A stretch of DNA of 40,953 nt, from NCBI GenBank assembly GCA_021831565.1, contig JAKBMM010000025.1, forward strand, positions 1-40,953. Reading direction: 5' to 3'. The stretch is from Planctomycetota bacterium. GTDB lineage: Bacteria; Planctomycetota; Phycisphaerae; WQYP01. The notes under the pieces are model-generated. The model saw only the letters and a program-made list of their open reading frames with translations. It was not told where the DNA came from and did not search any database. The first letter of the stretch is position 1, and every line of letters begins with the position of its first letter. Shown here piece after piece: positions 34,456-40,953 of the stretch. The position numbers and the translations under genes are program-made.

Positions 34456-34775
34456 GGTAACCGTTCACGGCGGCGCGGAAAACGGCCGCGGGATTGCGAT
34501 CCTCGCGGCTGCCCCATGGTCGCCCCCCCCGCAGCCGTGGATGGAAATCCACGGCCGTCCGTAACCGCAAACCATCATGCCTCTTAAACCAACCACCGCT
34601 CTATTACCATCCACGACCGTGAAAAGCCCCCCAGAGGTGGACGCAAAACGGCTGCGGGATTCCACCACGCAGCTGCATAACTGGGGTGGCGCGGTGATTG
34701 GCGGTCCCGGCACACCGGAAAAACCCATGCCCGCCGGGACGTGCGCCAAAAACATCCGGTGCGTGAACGGTTACC
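34456..34775. repeat. Inverted 14-bp repeats framing a 320-bp segment
   Basis: GGTAACCGTTCACG at 34456-34469 is repeated as its exact reverse complement at 34762-34775. The pair frames a segment containing a degenerate direct repeat and a hairpin. A 14-bp exact match in 320 bp is unlikely by chance. It could be a MITE-like or IS-derived remnant; no target-site duplication was confirmed. Confidence 0.5.
34534..34555. other. Perfect 9-bp hairpin with GGAA loop
   Basis: GCCGTGGAT and ATCCACGGC pair perfectly around a GGAA loop. No T-run follows on either strand, so it is a stem-loop of unknown role, not a clear terminator. Confidence 0.45.
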
Positions 34776-34809
34776 CCGGTGGAAACAATACCCCGTCAAG
34801 GAAGAACCC

Positions 34810-36156
34810 TCATGCGGATTGCCTTTCTCCCGTGGCCATAGAAGCTGGTTGGATGGGCGCGCCGGTTGGCGAGCCGTTGCTGTCGTCGCGGGCCGGCGGT
34901 TTGAGAATATGCAACACCGCCTCGGCAATCATGATTTGTTCGTCGGTGGGAATCACGCGAACTCGCACGCGGCCGGCCGGACTGGAGATTATCGGTTCGC
35001 CGCGTACATTGCGGATGGGATCAATCGCAATACCCATGAATTCCAATCCACGGCAAATATGTTCGCGGATTTCCGGAGCGTGTTCGCCGATTCCTCCGGC
35101 GAATACCAGCGTGTCGAGTCCGCCCATTGCCGCCGCCAGGGCGCCGATCCATTTACGTCCCTGGCGGCAGAAAAGAGCCACCGCCTCGGCGGCGCGCGGA
35201 TCGTGCCCGCGGCGCCAGAGCAAATCGCGCATGTCGGAACTGGTTTCGGAAACAGCCAGCAGGCCGCATTCGCCGCTGATCCATCGCTCCATGGCTTCCG
35301 GCGCCAGCCCCTCGCATTTCATCAGATAGGTGACCAATCCGGGGTCCATGTCGCCCGGGCGGGTACCCATCATCAATCCCGCCGCGGGAGTGAAACCCAT
35401 CGTGGTGTCCATCGGCTTGCCGCCACAGAGAGCCGCCATGCTGGCGCCGGAACCAAGATGGGCGAGAATGACCCGTCCCTGGGCCTCCGCCCCGGCCAGG
35501 CGCCCCAGTTCCCGCCGCAGGTACGAGAATGAAAGGCCGTGAAAGCCGAACCTCCGTACACCCCGAAAAAAATAGCGGCGGGGAATGGGATACATTTGCG
35601 CCGTCAGCGGCAGATCACGATGAAATGCCGTATCAAAGCACGCCACGGGTAGGGCGGACGAAAACTCTTTTGTGAGCGTTTCAATCAATGTGATTTCGCG
35701 CGGGAGGTGGGCCGCGTCCAAGGGCACGGTTCGTCGCAACTCGGCGAGCAGCTCCGCGGTAACCGGTTGATGTTCCAGAAGCCGCGGGCCGCCGTGCACT
35801 ACGCGGTGACCGACGCCGGCTACCGAGCATCCCTGGAGATGATCCAGGTGTTTTCGCAGCCAGAGGGCCAATTCCCCGGCCGCGCGCTGATGCGTATCGG
35901 CGTTGATCGGTTCATCCACCACGGCGGCGATGTCCGCAGGATCCGCGCCCGTCGAGCTTTGGGCTATCAGCCGCGAATTCGCCTGGCCGATGCGTACAAT
36001 TTCGCCCCAGAGCAATCGTCCCGGCGGATGGGTGGAGCTGTAAAGCGCAAATTTAATGCTGGAGGAGCCGCCGTTAATGGTAAGAATAGTCTCTCCGCCC
36101 GGGACCGCGCCAGCCGCCGGCTTGCTGTTGGGATGGGATGTTTCGTTAACCGGCAT
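34810..36156 (-). CDS. ackA: Acetate kinase family protein
   Basis: A 448-residue ASKHA-fold kinase that interconverts acetate plus ATP with acetyl phosphate. Features include TINGGSSSIKFALY near the N-terminus, the VGHRVVHGG signature, FDTAFH, RRFGFHGLSFSYL, ILAHLGSGASMAAL, MDTTMGFTPAAGLMMGTRPGDMDPGLV and the C-terminal VFAGGIGEHAPEIRE. The protein is slightly longer than the usual about 400 owing to both termini. The ATG at 36156 is preferred over a GTG at 36177 because GGAG stands 5 nt upstream. No phosphotransacetylase gene is nearby. Distinction from propionate kinase is not possible from sequence alone. Confidence 0.92.
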   Translation of the reverse strand: MPVNETSHPNSKPAAGAVPGGETILTINGGSSSIKFALYSSTHPPGRLLWGEIVRIGQANSRLIAQSSTGADPADIAAVVDEPINADTHQRAAGELALWLRKHLDHLQGCSVAGVGHRVVHGGPRLLEHQPVTAELLAELRRTVPLDAAHLPREITLIETLTKEFSSALPVACFDTAFHRDLPLTAQMYPIPRRYFFRGVRRFGFHGLSFSYLRRELGRLAGAEAQGRVILAHLGSGASMAALCGGKPMDTTMGFTPAAGLMMGTRPGDMDPGLVTYLMKCEGLAPEAMERWISGECGLLAVSETSSDMRDLLWRRGHDPRAAEAVALFCRQGRKWIGALAAAMGGLDTLVFAGGIGEHAPEIREHICRGLEFMGIAIDPIRNVRGEPIISSPAGRVRVRVIPTDEQIMIAEAVLHILKPPARDDSNGSPTGAPIQPASMATGERQSA

Positions 36157-36340
36157 GTGGACTCCATGCCAGAACACTCTTCACAAGATCAGGGCCCCCG
36201 GCCGATCCTCCTTAGCTTAGTCCCCTCCATGAGAATAGCGTTTATCTTACCAGTATTACAGCGGCGGTTGTGATCGACGCTCAAATCCCGTAGGCTTTCC
36301 AATAGTCGATCTTTGGGACCACCCGGGAGTTTTCCTCATC

Positions 36341-37315
36341 ATGGCCAGAATTGCTATCGCCCAGTTGCGCGAAGGAGACGCCGTCGATCAACCCTTTATC
36401 ATCGGCGGCAAGCAGTTGGGAACCACCAGCACGAACAAACCTTATTTGAAGGCCGACTGCACCGACGCCACCGGCCGGATTCATTGCCGTATGTGGAATG
36501 TGCCGCGCGAGCAATATGAGCGCATACCGTCGCCCGGTTACGTGCAGGTCCGCGGCCGGGTAGAGACCTACCAGGGACATCTGCAACTGGTGGCCGAGAA
36601 CATCGCCCGCGTGGAGGACATTTCCCAGATTGATCTGGGCCAGTTGCTTCGGCAGACGTCCAAAAGCATTCCCGCAATGCAGGCTCGCCTGCGGGAAATA
36701 CTCCAGCAGATTCAGGACCGGGACTTGGCGCAACTTGTTGATTCGTTTCTAAGCGATGGGGAATTCATGAAAAAGTTCTCCGCTTCCCCCGCCGCGCAGT
36801 CTATGCATCACGCCTGGATCGGGGGGTTGCTTGAACACACCGTAAACCTTCTGGAGCTGGCCCTGTTGATTTGCCCGCGTTATCCCGATATTGACAAGGA
36901 CTTGGCGCTGGCCGGCCTGTTTTTTCACGATATCGGCAAGACCGCGGAACTTTCCTTTGCCTGCGGTTTTGACTATACCGATGAGGGCCGGCTGGTCGGC
37001 CATATCGCGCTGGGCGCGATATGGATTCACCAGCGGGCCGGGGAAATCGCCCTTCGGCAGGGCCGTCCCTTGCGTCCCGATCTGCTGATGGTTCTCGAAC
37101 ACATCGTTCTTTCCCACCATGGCCAGCCGGAGTTCGGCGCCGCTGTCACGCCCAAAACACCCGAAGCCATTTTAGTGAATTTGATCGATAACCTGGACGC
37201 GAAAACGCAGATGGCGATCGACGCCGTCGCCGCGCCGACCGAGGACGCCGCCTGGACCGATTACAAAAAAGCCTTCGGCGGTTCGCTCTATCGTCCGTCG
37301 ATTACCAAGAAGTGA
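36341..37315 (+). CDS. YhaM-type 3'-5' exoribonuclease / HD-domain nucleic-acid protein
   Basis: A 324-residue protein with an N-terminal OB-fold (about 15-95, ending VRGRVETYQGHLQLVAENI) and a C-terminal HD domain (about 150-300). Metal-binding candidates are His157, His166, His196 and Asp197 in HHAWIGGLLEHT and FFHDIGKT, plus LEHIVLSHHG. This OB-HD order is that of YhaM/CbfA 3'-5' exoribonucleases, which trim single-stranded RNA and can act in DNA metabolism. Length matches (about 310-330). The ATG is followed by a typical MARIAIAQLREGD start. Precise substrate is inferred from the family. Confidence 0.88.
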   Translation: MARIAIAQLREGDAVDQPFIIGGKQLGTTSTNKPYLKADCTDATGRIHCRMWNVPREQYERIPSPGYVQVRGRVETYQGHLQLVAENIARVEDISQIDLGQLLRQTSKSIPAMQARLREILQQIQDRDLAQLVDSFLSDGEFMKKFSASPAAQSMHHAWIGGLLEHTVNLLELALLICPRYPDIDKDLALAGLFFHDIGKTAELSFACGFDYTDEGRLVGHIALGAIWIHQRAGEIALRQGRPLRPDLLMVLEHIVLSHHGQPEFGAAVTPKTPEAILVNLIDNLDAKTQMAIDAVAAPTEDAAWTDYKKAFGGSLYRPSITKK

Positions 37316-37318
37316 TAC

Positions 37319-37347
37319 TTGAAAAAGAGAGCATCTTGTAAGATATT
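37319..37347 (+). promoter_or_regulatory. Probable rpsT promoter
   Basis: TTGAAA (37319-37324) and GATATT (37342-37347) are separated by 17 bp. They lie just after the previous stop codon and about 82 bp before the rpsT start, leaving a leader of about 75 nt. Confidence 0.45.
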
Positions 37348-37428
37348 ATTTGATTCGCCGCTGTGAACGAAATCAGACGCCGACACGCGTCCGGCGAATT
37401 TTCATGACGGGCGTACAAGGAGATCTAC

Positions 37429-37707
37429 GTGGCCAACACGCTTTCCGCGAAAAAGAGAATCCGGCAGACCGCCAAGCGTCGCCTGCGCAACCGCAGCCGG
37501 AAAAAGCAGGTCCGGGTCCAGATCAAAAAACTCGCCGCTTTAATGGATGCCAAGAATATACCCGGCGCGGAGTCGGCGCTGCGCACGACGATCCAGACGC
37601 TGGACCGGGTCGCCGCCAAGGGAACCCTGCACCGCAATACCGTCGCCCGCAAAAAGAGCCGGCTGATGCGCAAACTCAACGCCCTAAAGGCGCCGGCGGC
37701 CGCATAA
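37429..37707 (+). CDS. rpsT: 30S ribosomal protein S20
   Basis: A 92-residue, strongly basic helical protein of the small ribosomal subunit. The start MANTLSAKKRIRQTAKRRLRNRSRK and the later HRNTVARKKSRLMRKLNAL are characteristic. It starts with GTG at 37429, preceded by AAGGAG 6 nt upstream. Length is typical (about 85-95). S20 is often placed alone, as here. Confidence 0.97.
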   Translation: MANTLSAKKRIRQTAKRRLRNRSRKKQVRVQIKKLAALMDAKNIPGAESALRTTIQTLDRVAAKGTLHRNTVARKKSRLMRKLNALKAPAAA

Positions 37708-37757
37708 GAGCCTATCTCATATAGACAGAATTCCAGGGAGGTTAGCATCCTCTGGCT

Positions 37758-38354
37758 TTGCCCCGGCTCATTGTTCCCCCGTTGGAGACATCCGTCGGTT
37801 TTGTCTCCCGCGCCGGTGTCAAACTCCACGCGGCGCTGACGGCGCTCCAACTGAATATCCGGGGGCTTATCGCCGCGGATCTTGGCTCCCATGTCGGCGG
37901 GTTTGTGGATTGTCTGCTGGCGCATGGCGCGGCCCGCGTGTATGCCGTGGATACCGCCTATGGCGTTCTGGCCTGGAAACTTCGCCGGGATCCCCGCGTC
38001 ATAGTGATGGAGCGATGCAATGCCCTGCACCTGGCGCTGCCGGAGAAGGTGGATTTGCTCACCATCGACGTCGGTTGGACGCGGCAGGAGAAAATCCTGC
38101 CCGTGGCCCTCGGACTGGTCCGTCCCGGCGGCAGTATCTTGACGCTGGTGAAACCGCATTACGAAAGCGAGGTGGCGGTCAAGCAGCGGGGAGTTCTCAC
38201 CGAAGCGCAAGCTCTCAATGAACTGGCGAAGGTGGCGGAAAATATCCAGAAGATGGACTTGGTGATCAGCCATCTGGTGAAAAGTCCCATCACCGGCCAT
38301 GGCGGCAACAACGAATTCATTCTACTGTTGCACGCGGGCGCGGCGGTTCGCTGA
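37758..38354 (+). CDS. FtsJ/TlyA-like SAM-dependent rRNA methyltransferase lacking the S4 domain
   Basis: A 198-residue methyltransferase. VSRAGVKLHAAL, DLGSHVGGFVDCLLAHGAARVYAVDTAYGVLAWKLRRDPRV and LVKPHYE follow the TlyA/FtsJ pattern. The catalytic K-D-K-E tetrad is complete: Lys22, Asp104, Lys132 and Glu186. The usual TlyA is about 270 residues with an N-terminal S4 RNA-binding domain, absent here. Motif I reads DLGSHVGGF instead of DVGSSTGGF. It may need a partner for RNA binding. The start is uncertain: TTG at 37758, with a strong GGGAGG site 16 nt upstream; a CTG at 37752 would fit that site better. Confidence 0.82.
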   Translation: MPRLIVPPLETSVGFVSRAGVKLHAALTALQLNIRGLIAADLGSHVGGFVDCLLAHGAARVYAVDTAYGVLAWKLRRDPRVIVMERCNALHLALPEKVDLLTIDVGWTRQEKILPVALGLVRPGGSILTLVKPHYESEVAVKQRGVLTEAQALNELAKVAENIQKMDLVISHLVKSPITGHGGNNEFILLLHAGAAVR

Positions 38355-38433
38355 AGGATATTATGATGCAGCGGTGCGGCGGAAATGGCGCTCCGCCCAT
38401 GAAACTGTTTGCTCTTTTCCAGGAGTAAAAATC

Positions 38434-39600
38434 ATGAAACGATGCGCACACCCGATGATGGCGGCGGCGCCCTTGCTGCTGGCGATGCTGGCTCCAGCCG
38501 GGAGAGCCGCGGCGAAAAAACCTCTCTACCAGACTGATCCGGTCCTGGCCGGCGGATTGCGCTACTTGATCCGGCATCAGAACTCCCGCGGCGGATGGAT
38601 GGAGCAGGTGGGGCCGGCGGTCACGGCCCTGGCGGTCCGGGCCTTGCTTCGCGGCGGGTACCCGGCTGACAACGCCGCCATCGTCAAGGCGATGAAATAT
38701 ATCGAAAGCACCCGTCAGCCGGACGGCGGCTTTTACGTGCACGATCTGCTCCAGGCTTACAACACCAGCATTGTATTGAGCGCATTGGCCGCGCTGCCCG
38801 GCGGCACTTATAAAAAACAGATCCGGCAGGCGCAAAAGTACCTCATTTCGCTCCAGCACGTCGCCGGCCGCAAAGACGCCCGGGGGCGGGTGATTACGCC
38901 GAACAGTTCCTGGTACGGCGGCGTGGGTTACAGCAACGGTCGGCCGGACCTTTCCAACACCTCCTTTTTTATCTCCGCACTGCATGACAGCGGCGTGCCG
39001 GCGAGCAATCCGGCCATGCGACGGGCGCTGGTGTTTGTGACGCGCTGCCAGGAGAACAGCGAAACCAATCCCATGCCGTGGGCCAGGGGAACGCATAACG
39101 GCGGTTTTATCTATACCCCGGTCCATGGCGGGGGAAGCGCTTTTGGGAATCATGATATTCTACGCGGCGCCGGTACGGCGCAAGGCTCGCTCCGGAGCGA
39201 GTGGACCGCCTACGGCAGCATGACCTATGCGGGACTAAAAAGCATGGTTTATTGCGGTCTGACGAAAGCCGACCCGCGGGTGAAAGCCGCCGTGAAATGG
39301 ATTCGCCGCCATTGGACGCTTCGTTCCAATCCGGGCACGGGCGGCAGCAGGATGGGCCTTTTTTATTACTACCTGATGTTCGGCCGCGCGCTGCACGCCC
39401 TGGGCGTGAAGACCATTACGGATGTCAATGGCATCAAGCACCATTGGCGCAGCGAACTGCATCGCCGGCTGGCCGCACTGCAGTTGAAGAACGGATCCTG
39501 GAAAAATCTCTGGGCGGTCCGCTGGCTCGAGGCCCACGCGGACCTGGTGACGGCTTATAGCTGCCTGGCATTGGAAAACGCGGATCGCCCAACGAAATGA
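38434..39600 (+). CDS. Secreted prenyltransferase/squalene-oxidase-repeat protein
   Basis: A 388-residue protein with a signal peptide (hydrophobic about 9-25). It consists of alpha/alpha-barrel repeats of the type VLAGGLRYLIRHQNSRGGW, YIESTRQPDGGFYV and ALQLKNGSWKN, the QW-like repeats seen in squalene/hopene cyclases and prenyltransferases. It lacks an obvious cyclase DxDD motif, so it is probably a structural or substrate-binding member; such proteins are common in planctomycetes. AGGAG lies 8 nt before the ATG. Its stop overlaps the ATG of the next gene by 4 bp (ATGA), implying translational coupling with inositol-phosphate synthase. Confidence 0.85.
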   Translation: MKRCAHPMMAAAPLLLAMLAPAGRAAAKKPLYQTDPVLAGGLRYLIRHQNSRGGWMEQVGPAVTALAVRALLRGGYPADNAAIVKAMKYIESTRQPDGGFYVHDLLQAYNTSIVLSALAALPGGTYKKQIRQAQKYLISLQHVAGRKDARGRVITPNSSWYGGVGYSNGRPDLSNTSFFISALHDSGVPASNPAMRRALVFVTRCQENSETNPMPWARGTHNGGFIYTPVHGGGSAFGNHDILRGAGTAQGSLRSEWTAYGSMTYAGLKSMVYCGLTKADPRVKAAVKWIRRHWTLRSNPGTGGSRMGLFYYYLMFGRALHALGVKTITDVNGIKHHWRSELHRRLAALQLKNGSWKNLWAVRWLEAHADLVTAYSCLALENADRPTK

Positions 39601-40733
39601 ACGACGCGCACGCTGACAACGGCGGAAAAGGTATGTCGATCCAACACCCTCGTATCGCCATCGCGGGCCTGGGCAACTGCGCCAGCGCTCTGGTGCAGGG
39701 ACTTACCTTTTACCGCCGCAGCGGCTCCCACAGCGGATTGATGCACCCGATCATCGGCGGATGGAGCGTCGGCGACATCCATATCGCCTGCGCTTTCGAC
39801 GTGGATCGTCGCAAAATCGGACGGCGTGTCGCCCAGGCCATTTTCGCCGAACCCAATAACAGCCGCATTTTCTGCCACGATCCGGACGATGATGGCGCCG
39901 TCGTGTATCCCGGGCCGCCGGGCGATGGCGTGGCGGCGCACTTGCGGCAGGAAGGTTTCCCGCAACACGTGGAGGTCGATCCGCAAGCGGAACGCGCCTC
40001 CGCGGCGGACGTGGCGCGCGTGTTGCGCGACACGGGTGCGAACATATTGCTCAACTATCTGCCCGTGGGCTCGCAGATCGGCGCCGAGTTTTACGCCCGG
40101 GCCGCGCTGGAAGCCGGCCTGGCGATGGTCAATTGTATTCCGGTTTTTATCGCCAGCGATCCGGTCTGGGCCGGGCGTTTTCAACAGGCCGGTCTGCCCC
40201 TGGTCGGCGACGACGTGAAATCCCAGTTCGGCGCCACGATTGTCCATCGCCAGCTCATGGCCCTGGCCGAGAGCCGCGGCGTGACAATTCAGTCGAGCTA
40301 CCAGCTCAACGTCGGCGGCAACACCGATTTTCTTAACATGCTCGAACGCCCCCGCCTGGCCGGAAAAAAAATCAGCAAGACCGAGGCGGTCACCAGCCAG
40401 TTGCGCCACGGCCTGGACGAGCGGCATATCCACATCGGCCCGTCCGATTACATTGCGTTCCTGGCGGATAACAAGGTATGCCATATCCGGATGAACGCGC
40501 ATGGGTTCGGGGAACTGCCGCTGGAGCTGGACCTGAAACTCTCGGTGGAAGATTCACCGAACAGCGCCGGGGTCGTGGTGGACGCGATCCGCTGCGCGGC
40601 GCTGGCCCTGCGGCATCGCCGGGGCGGCCCGCTCGGCGCGGTCTGTGCGGCCCTGATGAAACACCCGCCCGCGCAGAGGAGCGACGCCGCCGCCGCCACT
40701 GAAATGGAAAAATGGATAAGTGAATATAGTTAA
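39597..40733 (+). CDS. Inositol-3-phosphate synthase
   Basis: A 378-residue NAD-dependent enzyme that converts glucose-6-phosphate to myo-inositol-3-phosphate. The Rossmann motif GLGNCASALVQG lies at about 24-35. NYLPVGS, NCIPVFIAS, LVGDDVKSQFGATIVHR and the catalytic-type SSYQLNVGGNTDFLNM and GPSDYIAFLADNKVCHIRM stretches match the bacterial family. Length is typical. The ATG at 39597 overlaps the previous stop; an in-frame ATG at 39633 would give a shorter N-terminus that matches the family start better. Inositol is used for phospholipids or compatible solutes; the use here is unknown. Confidence 0.95.
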   Translation: MNDAHADNGGKGMSIQHPRIAIAGLGNCASALVQGLTFYRRSGSHSGLMHPIIGGWSVGDIHIACAFDVDRRKIGRRVAQAIFAEPNNSRIFCHDPDDDGAVVYPGPPGDGVAAHLRQEGFPQHVEVDPQAERASAADVARVLRDTGANILLNYLPVGSQIGAEFYARAALEAGLAMVNCIPVFIASDPVWAGRFQQAGLPLVGDDVKSQFGATIVHRQLMALAESRGVTIQSSYQLNVGGNTDFLNMLERPRLAGKKISKTEAVTSQLRHGLDERHIHIGPSDYIAFLADNKVCHIRMNAHGFGELPLELDLKLSVEDSPNSAGVVVDAIRCAALALRHRRGGPLGAVCAALMKHPPAQRSDAAAATEMEKWISEYS

Positions 40734-40830
40734 TTATTAACCGGGCGGGATCCCTGGCATCCCCCCCCGCCGCCGCCGTTCTCCGCCGTTCATCAATAAA
40801 GCGCCCATCCCGCCGATTTAACCCGCTAAG

Positions 40831-40953
40831 GAGCCTCCGCAAAATAACTTGAACAACTCGACTAGCCGCCTTTTCCGAGTTTTCTAGGCTTGATGGTGTA
40901 ATTCCATTCGCCATGGAACTTGTGCGGTTCGATGTTCAAGGACTTCATATCCT
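40831..40953 (-). mobile_element. 3' end of an ISAzo13-like insertion sequence (continues beyond the window)
   Basis: A transposase fragment is cut by the right edge (see CDS). The 31 bp between 40831 and the transposase stop (GAGCCTCCGCAAAATAACTT...) probably contains the terminal inverted repeat. The other end and the target duplication lie outside. Confidence 0.5.
40862..40953 (-). CDS. ISAzo13-like transposase, C-terminal fragment
   Basis: The minus-strand frame ending at TAG (40864-40862) reads from the window edge through KFHGEWNYTIKPR. The WNYTI.P motif at the extreme C-terminus is characteristic of ISAzo13-type DDE transposases. Only about 30 residues are visible, so length and integrity are unknown. 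The preceding residues (MKSLNIEP) agree with the family's end. Confidence 0.65.
   Translation of the reverse strand, partial: DMKSLNIEPHKFHGEWNYTIKPRKLGKGG

Larger units (their letters stand above)
34254..34809. other. 556-bp stretch without a convincing gene, with degenerate repeats
   Basis: It separates nirA from ackA. The first about 70 bp are AT-rich upstream DNA. The rest contains a copy of the GATAGCTATC palindrome (34338-34347), a 14-bp inverted repeat pair framing 320 bp, a 17-bp direct repeat (34479-34495 and 34645-34661) and a perfect 9-bp hairpin. The open frames in it are short and give unlikely proteins. It could be a decayed mobile element, but I recognise no transposase. Confidence 0.45.

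Noticed and set aside
34343-34755. Short minus-strand frames between nirA and ackA
   Set aside because: They give Arg/Pro/His-rich translations with no family match, and the region is repeat-rich.

Overview
The window is about 41 kb of GC-rich bacterial DNA with dense gene packing. A planctomycete, possibly of the Phycisphaerae, is my best guess. I infer this from a HYExAFE-family protein, a DUF2617-like protein, a planctomycete-style GDP-fucose synthase, a bacterial myo-inositol-phosphate synthase, secreted thioredoxin-like (TlpA) proteins with long unique N-terminal domains, and many carbohydrate-active enzymes. There is no rRNA or tRNA in the window to confirm it. No CRISPR array or complete mobile element was seen. 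The right edge cuts into an ISAzo13-like transposase.

Layout. 1-2527 (minus): gmd, fcl and the N-terminal part of a secreted clan GH-A glycosidase; the first two make GDP-L-fucose. 2802-4429 (plus): glutamate racemase and a HEAT-repeat lipoprotein. 4514-7560 (minus): a carboxymuconolactone-decarboxylase-like protein, an OsmC-type protein and mnmG. 7850-13099 (plus): recQ, then a single-gene primase-helicase-nuclease of the TOTE conflict-system type, a candidate anti-mobile-element factor. 13236-22725: a carbohydrate locus bounded by two AraC regulators. It encodes GDP-mannose 3,5-epimerase, a GHMP-kinase-like protein with a degenerate P-loop, a tandem nucleotidylyltransferase, an L-rhamnose/L-fucose mutarotase, a GH141-like beta-helix protein and a GH29 alpha-L-fucosidase.

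23201-23776 is a DUF2617-like gene behind a long structured leader. 23860-32312 (minus) runs csrA, an L,D-transpeptidase, a large secreted protein, two tandem TlpA-like paralogs, a HYExAFE protein and a GT87-type membrane glycosyltransferase. 32438-34195 is ferredoxin-nitrite reductase with a well-defined promoter and operator. 34810-36156 is acetate kinase. 36341-40733 (plus) holds a YhaM-type HD exoribonuclease, ribosomal protein S20, an S4-less TlyA/FtsJ-like methyltransferase, a prenyltransferase-repeat secreted protein and inositol-3-phosphate synthase.

How the genes fit together. Two loci handle deoxy- and L-hexoses: gmd/fcl make GDP-L-fucose, and the 14-22 kb locus pairs the GDP-L-galactose-forming epimerase with exo-glycosidases of the fucosidase families and a possible sugar activation pair. 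I think this second locus is the most likely undescribed system. The TOTE-type protein is the best defence candidate. Paired direct repeats two helical turns apart lie beside both AraC genes and are plausible operators.
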